Shown here: one piece after another, positions 23,965 through 34,900 of the stretch
Layout of the letters: the number at the start of each line of letters is the position of its first letter
How positions within the stretch are numbered: the stretch's first letter is position 1
Source: Bromus sterilis
Lineage: Eukaryota > Streptophyta > Magnoliopsida > Poales > Poaceae
NCBI GenBank assembly: GCA_950022295.1
Contig: OX465599.1
Location: 288,445,501-288,509,500, forward strand
DNA: 64,000 nt
Reading direction: 5' to 3'
Translations under genes and position numbers: made by a program
The notes under the pieces: generated by a model
What the model saw: the letters and a program-made list of their open reading frames with translations, nothing else
Databases searched by the model: none
Told to the model about the DNA's origin: nothing

Positions 23965-25250
23965 TGTAAGAGCAAAGTTATACCCTCATGAGTTTTGGAT
24001 ATTGTTGGTCAAAACAGTAGAGGAACTAACAAGTTTTCTAGTGTGAAACAGATGGTTAGGTTCCTGAAGTTATTGGTTGGTGATAAAGCTTCAACGAAGA
24101 TTTACTCATTTATCGAAGCATATCCTCTGGAGCGAAGCTTATCACGGATGTCGACCCCTAAAAGGATAAGGAATCCTGAAGCACATCCTATCGAAGAAAG
24201 TGATCAAGATGGCGCAAGACTTAGTTGTTTTTGCGTAGTTCTTTTTACTTCTTTGAGTCATAGGAAAAACCGTACTATCAAGAGGGGTTTAGTAAATGTA
24301 TTTCGAAGGTTTTGATGAAAAGACTCAAATCGAATCTAAACCAGTGAGAAGCCAGAGTCGAAGAAATCTCATGTGAGCTAGGTAATGCTTCACCAGCGAA
24401 GACTTTGTTCTTTCGGCTCCTGAAGCAGAACCAAGTCCGTGAGTCAGCTTTACTTGGACCGCAAGTAAAGTTGCGCATTGATTGGAAATATGACCGTTGG
24501 GGACAGGTGTCAAGCTGTCACATCGGGTTACTTCAGTCATTTCGCACCTTGGGATTGCTGCCTATAAATACACCACCCCCGCCCTCATTGGCGGGTTGGC
24601 TGCTCCAAGATTGATTCCCCACAGAAGAGAGAGAGAGAGCAACCCCACCGAAGCATTTCAAAAACCCATCCACCGAAGCATAAGTCCTATTGATCTGAGT
24701 TGAATCATTATGACTTAGGAAGAAGTTTGCTAGCCTTTTTATCTTGGAGAACTGCAATTCTCCTAGACGGTTAGAGAGTTGTTCTTCAGAGAGCGAAGAG
24801 TTATTGTCGCCTCGAAGTCCAGTTTGTCAAAGGTTTCGGTGATTCCCTCAATAATCAACCAAGAGTGAAGAACTGACCAAGCTCAAGGAGATTGGTGCAG
24901 TGGAGAAATGGACGGAGAGAGGTTAGCTCCTGTGTTCAATCACAAGTCCCTCCAACCAGACGTAGCACTTTGCAGAGTGTGAACTGGTCGAACAAACATC
25001 GCCGAGTCAAGAGTTCGTTTTACTTTCCGCACTTACATTCTGTTTGTCAATTGCTTCAGAGTTCTGCTTCGATGCAATTGATTCGATACTTTTGATTCAC
25101 TATGTTCTTCTTCGATCACGTTCTGCTTCAATGTTTACCCTTCTGTTGAATAGTTTCGATTGCTGTGTTAGGCTTCACTTCAAAGTTTCATGCGAAATTT
25201 TGAAGTGATCATTCACCCCCTCCCCCTCTGATCACATACTTGATCTAACA
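23965..25250 (+). repeat. 5' LTR of the SIRE/Maximus-type element
   Basis: 1286 bp, TG...CA. Contains a TATA box at 24562-24570 and eleven CGAAG pentamers on the plus strand, an unusual density shared with the element's genes. Confidence 0.95.
24562..24570 (+). promoter_or_regulatory. LTR TATA box of the SIRE/Maximus-type element
   Basis: CTATAAATA, a strong TATA match, followed by a CA-rich then purine-rich leader. The copy in the 3' LTR is at 37026-37034. Confidence 0.7.
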
Positions 25251-25252
25251 AT

Positions 25253-25264
25253 TGGTATCAGAGC
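25253..25264 (+). other. Primer-binding site, initiator Met-tRNA type
   Basis: TGGTATCAGAGC two bases after the 5' LTR. Confidence 0.9.
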
Positions 25265-25306
25265 AGGTCACTCTTTTTGGATTAACCTCCTGGAGTGTTT
25301 TCAAGT

Positions 25307-27913
25307 ATGTCTTCTAGTATGTCTTTCGCAGCTATTCGCTCTGGCGAACCTATTCCTATTTTCAATGGGAAGGACTACTCTTACTGGAAGGACAAGATGA
25401 AGAGGAATATTATGGCTATCAATTCCACTGCATGGCAAGTTGTCTTACATGGTGTTACAGTTACTGACAAGAATGCTATCACTCCTGAAGAAGCTCAACT
25501 GATGGATCTGGATTCGGTTGTCTGGGTGTTCATCACAAATCACTTGACTCCAGAAAAGTATCATGAAGTGAAGAATATTCCTTCGGCCAAAGGTGTCTGG
25601 GACTATCTTGAAAAGATTGGTGAAGGTGTTTCTACTCAGAGAGAGGCCAGAATTGACACACTCCGAAGCAAATTCTATCGCTTCAAAAGAGTCGAGGGTG
25701 AAAAGGTTCACTCAATTTACAGCAGACTCACAGCTCTGGCAAATGAGTTGATTTCCCTCGGTGCTGATGATATAACTCCTCACTCAGTTGTCAGAACACT
25801 TCTTCGCTCGCTAGATGATTCGTTCGATCACATTGTTCTGATGATCAAGGAAAGGTCTGATTACAGACATCTTGTTGCTGCTGATGTTCTTGAGAGACTC
25901 ACTACCTTTGAAATGGAAGAAGATGAGAAACGTGACATAAATGGTTCTCGAAGAAGATCTCATGCTCTGAAAGCAAAAGCTTCGCGTCATTCTTCGCCCG
26001 AAGTCAGTTCTGCTTCAGGTGTCGAATCAGATGATCCTGCAAGCATTGGAAAGGATTTGGCACTGATCATGAGACGCTTCAATCGCTTTCAGAAGAAAGG
26101 TTTTTCTTCACCCAAGAAGAGTTATCCTTCAAGAAGCTCGAGTCATTCTTCTCACCGTTCATCTTCAAGAATCTCTCCATCGAAGGACAACTGCTGCTAT
26201 AAGTGCAAGAAACCAGGACACTATATTGCTGATTGCCCTCTGTGGGAAGCTAAGAACAAATCGAAGCATTCTCTCAGAGACTCTTCATCGAAGCCTTACA
26301 GATCCTCCAGAAATCATGAGTCAAAGAAACATGATTCCAGTTCAAGAAGGGAAAAGAAGAAAGATTCTGATGATGATAAGAGAAAGAAGTATCATAAGAA
26401 GCGTGAGGGTTCTTCATCGAAGACTTACTCGTCTCGTCGAAGCAGCTCTCATCGTGCCAAGGCCTATCTGGGAAAGGAGATGAACTCAGAAGACGAAGCC
26501 TCTGGTTCCGAAGCTGAACAAGACTCAAGGTCTGCTTCAGGGTCCGAATCAGATGGTGTTGCTGGATTGGCATTTGCTTCGACAGATGCTTCAGTCAATG
26601 CTTCGAGCTCATTCTTCACCAACAACAGTAGTGAAGATGAAACTCCTGCATATTTCTTCATGGCCAAGGCAAAGGTATCTTCATCCAAGTCAACCTATGA
26701 TACTTCTGATTATTCCTCATGTGAAAGTGATACTAGGATAAGCTATGCTAAACTTGCTAAAATTGCTTCAATTCAACAAGATGAACTTGATTCACTAAGC
26801 AAAACCATTAAGAAGTCAGAAACGTTGTTGATCAATGAGATTGAGAAGAATCAAACTTTAACCAATGAGCATGCTGCTTTGAAGGAGAAGGTTGAAGAAT
26901 TATCCTCTCGGCATGATCTTCTTTCAGTTGATTATGAAAAGCTTACCTATGAATTTCTTCAGAGGAAAGTGGCTCTCGAAAAACTGACAGAGGCTCATGA
27001 AGAATTGGAAAATGTCAATCTCTCTCTCATGGCTCAACAAGGTTCTGAAGCAATTGATAAATCTGAATCACCTTGTTTCGATTGTTTGGAACGAAGCAAA
27101 ACTATTTCCAAAGGGAAAGCTCCTATTGTTATTGATGATACTAATGCCTCCGATGAGGAAAATCCTGCTGTTACCGAGGAACTCCTCAGGTTGAAAAACT
27201 TATTTGAAACATGCATGTTCAAAAGTGTGCAAGGACACCAATATCTCTGTGATATCCTGAGGAAGGCTCTCCTTCACAGGAATCCCAGGAATGAAGGTGT
27301 TGGCTTTGAAAGAAAGATAAATCCTGATGGCACATATTGGGAGCCTGAGCACTATCCTAAGACTGTTTGGGTTCTAGCTAAGGAGAAACCCATTGATATT
27401 GCTAACCTTTCAGGTTTCGATTGCAAAATGAACAAAGTCATTGTGGATGAATCACTTGATTCAGACTACAAACTCATGAAAGATGAACAGGGAAAAGTTT
27501 CAGCTGAGTATGTAGGTACTCCACCAAAGAATGGATTTTACAAGAGGCAGATATGGGTGCAGAAAGCACTTGTTGAAAAATTGCCTGCTAACCATTCTAT
27601 GCAGGGAAAGCCTTCGGTACCACCGAATCATTTATACTCTCTTGAGACAAGAAATGATCCTTTGGTGACTGAGTCAAATGTTCCGCAGAAGCAATACTAT
27701 CGTACTGGTCGCCATACGTATCGTCCTCATAATAATCGTACTAAGATTGCATATGCTCATACTTATGCTAACCATTCGCAGAGGACTTACATTTATGGTG
27801 TGCTTGATGGTACACCGAAGCAATACACTCCTGTCCGATTTAATATTGCTTCGACCAGTGCTTCAACGTCTTCTCAGTCACCTGCTCGTTTGTGGGTGGT
27901 TAAGAAGAACTAA
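25307..27913 (+). CDS. Gag of the SIRE/Maximus-type element
   Basis: 868-aa gag from the first in-frame ATG. The N-terminal capsid-like domain (about 1-210) has copia gag signatures such as FNGKDYSYWKDKM. A Ser/Arg/Lys-rich stretch follows, with one intact CCHC zinc knuckle, CYKCKKPGHYIADC, near residue 297. The remainder is Ser/Glu-rich then coiled coil (about 490-600), followed by a conserved C-terminal block with an aromatic WVLAKEKP segment. At nearly 870 aa it is far longer than a minimal copia gag, as is usual in the SIRE lineage. The frame closes at TAA 27911-27913, just before pol begins in another frame. No breaks. Confidence 0.9.
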   Translation: MSSSMSFAAIRSGEPIPIFNGKDYSYWKDKMKRNIMAINSTAWQVVLHGVTVTDKNAITPEEAQLMDLDSVVWVFITNHLTPEKYHEVKNIPSAKGVWDYLEKIGEGVSTQREARIDTLRSKFYRFKRVEGEKVHSIYSRLTALANELISLGADDITPHSVVRTLLRSLDDSFDHIVLMIKERSDYRHLVAADVLERLTTFEMEEDEKRDINGSRRRSHALKAKASRHSSPEVSSASGVESDDPASIGKDLALIMRRFNRFQKKGFSSPKKSYPSRSSSHSSHRSSSRISPSKDNCCYKCKKPGHYIADCPLWEAKNKSKHSLRDSSSKPYRSSRNHESKKHDSSSRREKKKDSDDDKRKKYHKKREGSSSKTYSSRRSSSHRAKAYLGKEMNSEDEASGSEAEQDSRSASGSESDGVAGLAFASTDASVNASSSFFTNNSSEDETPAYFFMAKAKVSSSKSTYDTSDYSSCESDTRISYAKLAKIASIQQDELDSLSKTIKKSETLLINEIEKNQTLTNEHAALKEKVEELSSRHDLLSVDYEKLTYEFLQRKVALEKLTEAHEELENVNLSLMAQQGSEAIDKSESPCFDCLERSKTISKGKAPIVIDDTNASDEENPAVTEELLRLKNLFETCMFKSVQGHQYLCDILRKALLHRNPRNEGVGFERKINPDGTYWEPEHYPKTVWVLAKEKPIDIANLSGFDCKMNKVIVDESLDSDYKLMKDEQGKVSAEYVGTPPKNGFYKRQIWVQKALVEKLPANHSMQGKPSVPPNHLYSLETRNDPLVTESNVPQKQYYRTGRHTYRPHNNRTKIAYAHTYANHSQRTYIYGVLDGTPKQYTPVRFNIASTSASTSSQSPARLWVVKKN

Positions 27914-27954
27914 TTCTTCTGCAGGGCTATGTCTCCGGTGGATCCGAATGGGTC

Positions 27955-30900
27955 ATGGATAGTGGTTGTACAAATCATATGACCGGAGACAAGGAGTTGT
28001 TCACCGAAGAAAAATTATCTCAATCTTCTCTGAAGTACATTACCTTCGGTGACAACAACAAAGGTAAAGTGTTAGGTTTGGGTAAGATTGCCATATCGAA
28101 GGATAAGCACATTGACAAGGTTATGCTAGTTCAATCACTTGGATATAATCTTATGTCTATTTCAAAGTTATGCGATATGGGTATGCTTGTGTTGTTTTCT
28201 GCTTCGCGTTGTGTTGTCTTTTCACAGGATGACTATTCGTTTTTCTTCGAGGGTTACCGAAAGGGAGATCTATACATTGTTGATTTTTCTTCGGGCCCTA
28301 CTGTTTCCACTTGCTTAATGGCAAAAGCTTCATCGGGTTGGTTATGGCATCGAAGACTTGGTCATGCAGGGATGAGAAATCTTCATAACCTAGTGAAGAA
28401 GAATCATGTTATTGGTCTTACCGAAGTAAAATTCGATAAGGATCGTCTCTGCAGTGCTTGCGAAGCTGGTAAAATTACGAAGAAACATCATTCAGCGAAG
28501 ACCATCATGACTACCACTCGTCCTCTTGAATTGCTTCATATGGATCTTTTTGGTCCTCAAAATTATGCAAGCCTGGGAGGAAACAAATATGGTCTAGTTA
28601 TTGTTGATGACTTCTCTCGATATTCTTGGGTTTTATTTTTGGATGACAAGAGCAAAGTGGTTGAAATCTTCAAGTCATTCGCTAAGAGAGCTCAAACAGA
28701 ATATGAATTATCTCTGAAGCATATCCGAAGTGATAATGGAACTGAATTCAAGAATACTAATATCGAAGATTTTCTTGATGATCAAGGTTTTACTCATGAG
28801 TTCTCTGCTGCTTATACACCTCAACAGAATGGTGTAGTTGAAAGGAAGAATAGAACTCTTATTGAGATGGCCAGAACTATGCTTGCTGAATACAAGACTC
28901 CTATTAGGTTCTGGGCCGAAGCAATCAATACTGCATGTCACATCATCAACAAGGTTTACCTTCACAAATTCTTGAAGAAAACTTCACATGAGCTTATCAC
29001 TGGTAACAAACCAAATGTCTCATATCTTAGGGTATTTGGTGCTCCATGCTTTATTAGAGATATGAATCATAGCTCCAAATTTGCCCCTAAGGCACATGAA
29101 GGTTTTCTTTTAGGTTATGGCTCAAACTCTCACACTTACAGAGTCTATAACTCTCACTTTGGGAAAGTTATGGAAACTGTAAATGTAAGATTTGATGAAA
29201 CTAATGGCTCTCAAAAGGAGCATTTGCCTCATGATCTAGATGAACCTCCAGTTGATGAAGTGATTAGGTCCATGGCTATTGGTGAGATTCGCCCTGTCGA
29301 AGCTAATGAACGTCAAGCTGTAAGGGATGATGATGGTCCAATGTTCCCACACATAGCCCGGGGCGCTGGAAATCACCATCCTGAAGCTAATGATGAACAG
29401 GACGAAGAAGGTCAAGGGATCGAAGGAAATGCTGAAGCTGAACCCGAAGCTGATGCAGATCCTGAAGCATATGCTGAGCCTGAAGCAAATGATACTGCTT
29501 TATCACGAGTTCGAAGAAGAGTTGATGTGGATTCGATTCTCGAAGATATCAATCTACCAGGTCGTCCCACTACTCGATCTCGCACTCGCTTGGCTAACTT
29601 CTGTGGAAATTTTTCCTTTGTCTCTATGCTAGAGCCTTCAAAATTTGATGAAGCCATAAAAGACCCTGATTGGTTATTGGCAATGATGGAAGAACTTCAC
29701 CAGTTTGAAAGGAACAAAGTCTGGTCACTTGTTGAAAGACCAGATCCCTCGAAGCACAACGTTATTGGCACCAACTGGATATTTCGCAACAAGCAAGATG
29801 AAGACGGTCTTGTGGTAAGAAATAAGGCTAGATTGGTAGCACAAGGTTACACCCAAATCGAAGGCATTGACTTCGGTGAAACCTATGCTCCAGCAGCCCG
29901 TCTCGAATCCATTCGTGTCATGCTTGCTTTTGCTAACCACAAAAATATATTGCTATATCAAATGGATGTCAAGAGTGCTTTTCTTAATGGTGAAATCGAA
30001 GAAGAAGTGTATGTTATGCAGCCTCCAGGTTTTGAAGACTCGAAGAATCCTGATATGGTGTACAGGCTTCATAAAGCTTTGTATGGACTGAAGCAAGCAC
30101 CTCGTGCTTGGTATGAAACATTGAAGGATTTCCTCCTGAAGAAAGGCTTCAAACCAGGAACAAATGACCCCACTCTTTTCACTCGATCATATAACAATGA
30201 TCTATTTGTGTGTCAGATATATGTAGATGATATCATTTTTGGCTGTACTAACTCTAAGATCAGCGAAGAATTTGCAAAGATGATGTCGAAGAAATATGAG
30301 ATGTCAATGATGGGAGAATTGAAGTTTTTCCTTGGACTTCAGATTCGACAACAGAAGAATGGCACCTTTATTTCACAAGAGAAATACTTGAAGGATTGCC
30401 TAAAGAAGTTTGATCTTGCTGAGTGCAAGACCATTAGAACTCCCATGCCTACTAATGGTTTTCTTGATGCAGATGAGAAAGGGAAACCCTTCGATCAGAA
30501 AAAGTTTCGGTCTATGATAGGTTCACTCTTATACTTATGTGCATCTAGACCTGACATCATGCTATCAGTTTGTATTTGTGCTCGTTTTCAGGCAAATCCG
30601 AAGGAATCGCATCATATTGCTGTGAAGCGAATTCTTCGATATCTAGCACATACTCCTTCATTGGGACTTTGGTATCCCAAAGGCACTCAGTTTGATTTGA
30701 TTGGATATTCTGATTCAGACTGGGCTGGTGATAGGGTTGACAGGAAATCTACCTCAGGCACTTGTCATTTTCTTGGTAGATCTCTTGTGTGTTGGGCTTC
30801 AAAGAAACAGAATTGTGTCTCAATATCTACTGCTGAAGCTGAATACATTGCTGCTGGCTCATGCTGCACTCAAATACTTTGGCTTAAGCAGACGCTGAAA

Positions 30901-31158
30901 GATTATGGTATTCATATGAAGAAAATCCCTCTGCTTTGTGACAATGAGAGTGCCATCAAGATTGCTCACAATCCTGTGCAACACTCTCGAACGAAGCATA
31001 TCGATATTCGTCATCATTTTCTTCGAGATCATGTTCAGCGCGAAGACATTGAGATTAGCCATGTAAGAATTGAAGATCAATTGGCAGATATATTCACGAA
31101 GCCATTGGACGAGAAAAGGTTTTGTGCATTGAGATGTGAGCTGAACATCTTAGACTGA
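27955..31158 (+). CDS. Pol polyprotein: protease, integrase, reverse transcriptase, RNase H
   Basis: Copia domain order. The protease active site DSG appears at the very start (MDSGCTNHMT); the frame is actually open from 27904, so ATG 27955 is only the first Met. Integrase: HHCC finger (WLWHRRLGH to CSAC) and catalytic D, D, E in HMDLFGP, RSDNGTEF and NGVVERKN. After an acidic, proline-poor linker with GEAR-like repeats, the reverse transcriptase carries YVDDIIFG. RNase H carries SDSDWAGD, STAEAEYIA and CDNESAIK. No stop or frameshift, so the enzyme set could be functional. Pol is in the -1 frame relative to gag; how it is expressed is unclear (see findings). Confidence 0.95.
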   Translation: MDSGCTNHMTGDKELFTEEKLSQSSLKYITFGDNNKGKVLGLGKIAISKDKHIDKVMLVQSLGYNLMSISKLCDMGMLVLFSASRCVVFSQDDYSFFFEGYRKGDLYIVDFSSGPTVSTCLMAKASSGWLWHRRLGHAGMRNLHNLVKKNHVIGLTEVKFDKDRLCSACEAGKITKKHHSAKTIMTTTRPLELLHMDLFGPQNYASLGGNKYGLVIVDDFSRYSWVLFLDDKSKVVEIFKSFAKRAQTEYELSLKHIRSDNGTEFKNTNIEDFLDDQGFTHEFSAAYTPQQNGVVERKNRTLIEMARTMLAEYKTPIRFWAEAINTACHIINKVYLHKFLKKTSHELITGNKPNVSYLRVFGAPCFIRDMNHSSKFAPKAHEGFLLGYGSNSHTYRVYNSHFGKVMETVNVRFDETNGSQKEHLPHDLDEPPVDEVIRSMAIGEIRPVEANERQAVRDDDGPMFPHIARGAGNHHPEANDEQDEEGQGIEGNAEAEPEADADPEAYAEPEANDTALSRVRRRVDVDSILEDINLPGRPTTRSRTRLANFCGNFSFVSMLEPSKFDEAIKDPDWLLAMMEELHQFERNKVWSLVERPDPSKHNVIGTNWIFRNKQDEDGLVVRNKARLVAQGYTQIEGIDFGETYAPAARLESIRVMLAFANHKNILLYQMDVKSAFLNGEIEEEVYVMQPPGFEDSKNPDMVYRLHKALYGLKQAPRAWYETLKDFLLKKGFKPGTNDPTLFTRSYNNDLFVCQIYVDDIIFGCTNSKISEEFAKMMSKKYEMSMMGELKFFLGLQIRQQKNGTFISQEKYLKDCLKKFDLAECKTIRTPMPTNGFLDADEKGKPFDQKKFRSMIGSLLYLCASRPDIMLSVCICARFQANPKESHHIAVKRILRYLAHTPSLGLWYPKGTQFDLIGYSDSDWAGDRVDRKSTSGTCHFLGRSLVCWASKKQNCVSISTAEAEYIAAGSCCTQILWLKQTLKDYGIHMKKIPLLCDNESAIKIAHNPVQHSRTKHIDIRHHFLRDHVQREDIEISHVRIEDQLADIFTKPLDEKRFCALRCELNILD

Positions 31159-31666
31159 CACAATGTTCAGTAAGATCGAAACTATTCACTGTATATATTC
31201 ACCTTCGTTGTGTTATTTTTGTTTAGTTTCGCTTGAGTTTTGCTTCGCCCAAGTTTAGCTTCGTTTGCCATTTGCTTTTTGTTCTGTGTTTAGATTGCTT
31301 TATTTATTCGTTTCTGTTGTCCTATATGCTTATCACTTTTAGCTTCGTTGTTGTTCTTCGAAGTGATAAGTTTCGGACCCTACCTCTCCATTCTGCTTCG
31401 CTTCCAATCTTTTCGATCTTGAATGTTAAGCACAATTGAAACGGAAAGCATATTGCTTCGAACGTCATTGAGTTCCGAATCAATTGCTTCCAACTTTATC
31501 GAAGTTTTTGCTCTCGGTCAAGACTAATTCTTCGGCCGAAGAGTCCCCGTCTTCTCCAGGTCGTTGAGTTTCGCTCGCGATACGCCACCACATCTGAGCC
31601 ATTGAATCGGAAGAGTCAGTTGCTGAGAACCGTACGATGTGATCTGATAACCGCTTCAGATCGTGC

Positions 31667-31676
31667 CTATTTAAGG
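31667..31676 (+). promoter_or_regulatory. Putative internal promoter (TATA-like) for the third ORF
   Basis: CTATTTAAGG, followed after about 30 bp by a CT-rich, TC-repeat-bearing leader (31690-31860) that looks like a plant 5' UTR and is compositionally unlike the rest of the element. It lies about 280 bp upstream of the ORF start. Proposed from composition and spacing only. Confidence 0.4.
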
Positions 31677-31954
31677 CGATCCCCCCATCGAAACCATTCC
31701 CACGCATTCATTCACCCCGAGTCCTCCGTCTTCCTCCTCGAGCATCCGCAGAGCTCCTCGTCCTCGTCGTCACCGTCGCCGCTTCACTGCCGGAACGTCG
31801 CCGCCGTGGACCTTCCCCGTCGACGCAGAGCACTTCTCCGCCCTCCGTCGCCGTAGCCGCCGTGCGTCACCAAGTTAGGGGCTGTTTGATCCGTGCTGAT
31901 CTTTACAACTTGGGAAAGCTGTTCTTAGCATCGAAGCTATCCCATCTTCTCAGG

Positions 31955-34900
31955 ATGTCTGACGAAGAGGCTGCCATAGGGAATGAGTCTCCCATAGTTG
32001 ATGGACTTGAGAATTTCCCTGAACCACCGAAGCCGAAGGGCAAAGGTGGCAAAACGAAGGAAGTGAATAATGCCAGAGGCATTCCCGAAGCTATTCGCAT
32101 TAAGATGGGGTATAACACTCCTCCAGATGAAACAGATCAGGATAGGAAGACAAGATTGCAAAGGATTCGCAGATATTGGGCTGTCAGGTGGTACAAGTTC
32201 AAGAGCATCCCAACTTGGAAGTGGGCAATGCAATTTGCTTTCAGTCCTCCTTACAGATACACCACAGTCATGTGTGCTCAGTACACCGAAGCCAACCGGA
32301 TGAAGTACTATCCAAAGCCTCCGGCTGTTCCTCACCCAAATTCACTCAAGACTCCGGATGATTATCCAGATGAGAAAATCAGGCTTGCCATTTTGGCTGA
32401 AAAGAAGAGAATCCGCGAAGAAAAGAAAGCTAAAGCTCTTGCAGCTGCTGGACTTGATGATGCTGAACCATCGAAGCCTAAGAAGAGGCGAAAGCTTCGG
32501 AAGTTTAGTAATTCGCCACCTCCTGCTTCAGATGAGGAGGCAGAACACGAAGCCGATGACGAAGCTGAAGCAGCTGCTCAGCTCGAAGATTCTATCGAAG
32601 AAGATCCAGCTGATGAAGCTGATGATGAGTCAGAGCACTCACCCATTCCCCCTAGTCCCAAGAAGAAGTTGTTGAAGAAGCCATTAAAGAAAAAGGCTGG
32701 AGCGAAGCCGACTACTCCTAAGGGTGTTAAGTTCCAAGAACCTACAGAACCTCCTGCTCCAAAGAGGAACATTGACTTGACGAACCTGGTGGTCGAGGCA
32801 CCCTTGTCGTCTAAGCCTCCCCGCCGTCCTGTTCCATCCGAGCAGAGGACCAAGGAACGGCATGACCCAAAGGCAAAGCCTGTGGCTAAGCCGGCTGCTG
32901 TGCCCGAAGCCAAAGCTCAAGAGCCTGTTAAAGCTTCGAAGCCGAAGACAACTGTGGCTAAGCCTGGTCAGACTTTTGCCCAGGTTGGCACAAAGAAGTT
33001 GACAGAAGCTGAATTGCGGAAGAAAGACCGCATTGAAGCTGAACGTCTGCACGCCGAAGCTCAAGCCAAAGCTAAGGCTGAGAGAGAAGCAAAAGAGAAA
33101 GAGAAAGCTGATAGAGAAGCAGCTGATCTAGAGAAGCAAAGGAAGGAGCTGGCCGAGGCAAACCAGCAAGCTGAAGCGAAGCGCAAGCTTGCTGAAGCTA
33201 AATCTCAAGAGGCTAAGGCAGCCGCCGAAGCCAAACAACTTGCTGAAGCTGAAGCCAAACGCCAAGCTCAGCTGGATATTCTTCGCACGAAGAAGGCAGA
33301 GAAAGCTCCCAGGGCTGCTCAAAAGGAAGCCGCTGTGGACATGGCGCCGAAGGAAATTCCCCCGAAGCCAGTCGCAGCTCCTGTCCCCGAAGCCCAAGCT
33401 GAAGCTGAACACAGTGAGCACAACTTTCCAGATGCTAGGGAAGGTGAACTGTGGGACTGTCTGGGTCTGTGCCAGACATATTTCAAGCTTGCTGACGCCA
33501 TTCATTCTCACACTGTGGATATTGGAGATACATATATCTCACCTAATCTTTCAGCAATGGTCGAAACTTTGTACAATCAGCTGAGAGATCTGCATTCAAG
33601 GGATAGATCTGAAACTGCAAAGATCCTGAAATTTCAGAAGAAAGTAGATGAAGAATCTGATGAGGATTTCAAGAGCGAAGCGACTGCTGCTTCGAAGAAA
33701 ATTGCTGCTGTAAATGAGCAAACCAAGCAGAATCTTCAAATTTTTCAAGGCAAGTTGAAATCCGCTATCGAAGAATGCTGCAAATCGCATAATGCTTCGG
33801 TCATGGCGCTTGACTCCAAGAAGCGCGAAGCCATGGTCCAGCAATTAGCTTCGCCTCTTCCAAAGCTGCAGTCTAGGAAGAGACGACTGCTTGCTGACAC
33901 CGAAGAAGTTGATGAAGTCAGCTCCCACCCAACCAAGAAAGCACCAAGAAAGGCATCGCCCCCACGATGCAAAATAATCAAACTTGGCAAACCATCATCG
34001 AAGCCATCCGCCCCCGAAGTTGCTCCACCTCCACCTCAACCCGAAGCCAATCCACCCCGTGTTCAAACTCCACCTCCACCTCAACCCGCTCCACAACCAT
34101 CCACTCACGATAACTTTTCACCACAACCATCTCCACCCCGTCAAGCCACTCCTGACAAAGATTACTCTTCAGCTCACTCTGCTGAGGAGTCCGAAGAAAA
34201 AGAAGAAGAAGCCCAAGTGCAAGCTGGACATGCCGAAGCTGATGTCGAAGCAGAGGCCGAAGCCAATGAGTTGGCAATCGTCACTCAACCGCCGAGGCGA
34301 ATCGCAGATGCCCGAAGGCATTGTATTCCTGCTCAAGACACCCAGCTGGACTCCCTCTACCCCAGAGAGACTTTTCCCATTTTCATGGGAGAAGGAACTC
34401 CTTCAAGGCACGGTCCTGAATTTGACATTGAAGTTCATCGCAAGAAGCTTAGATTCTTTGGCACTAGTCCATATGATTCACCAAGAACAGCTGATGACCT
34501 TCGTTTCTGGACATCAGAACAACAAATCCTATACACGAAGCTTTACTGTCAGAAAGGTGTTCTGTTTAGACACAGATACTTGGATATGCACAGTTTATCT
34601 GCTGCCACCTGCTTCCAGAACATAGTTGAAACTATCGAAGCTCAGAATCTCACAGGATTATTTGCAATGGAAACACCATTCAACTCCGAGCTAGTGAAGC
34701 AATTCTATGCTACTCTGTATGTCTCTGGAACCCCAGAAGATACTAGCACTTGGACTCTTGAATGGATGATTCAAGGGAAAATCTTCAGGATGTACTCCGA
34801 AGAATTCATGGAAATTGTGAACATTCCAAGACACACTGGCAAACTTGCAAAGGTTCACATGTTACCGGATCCCACCGAAGCTGAATTCGCATCTTTACTG

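Noticed and set aside
31862..31954. Extended start for the third ORF of the SIRE/Maximus-type element
   Set aside because: The frame is open but has no ATG until 31955; a GTG start is not credible in a plant.
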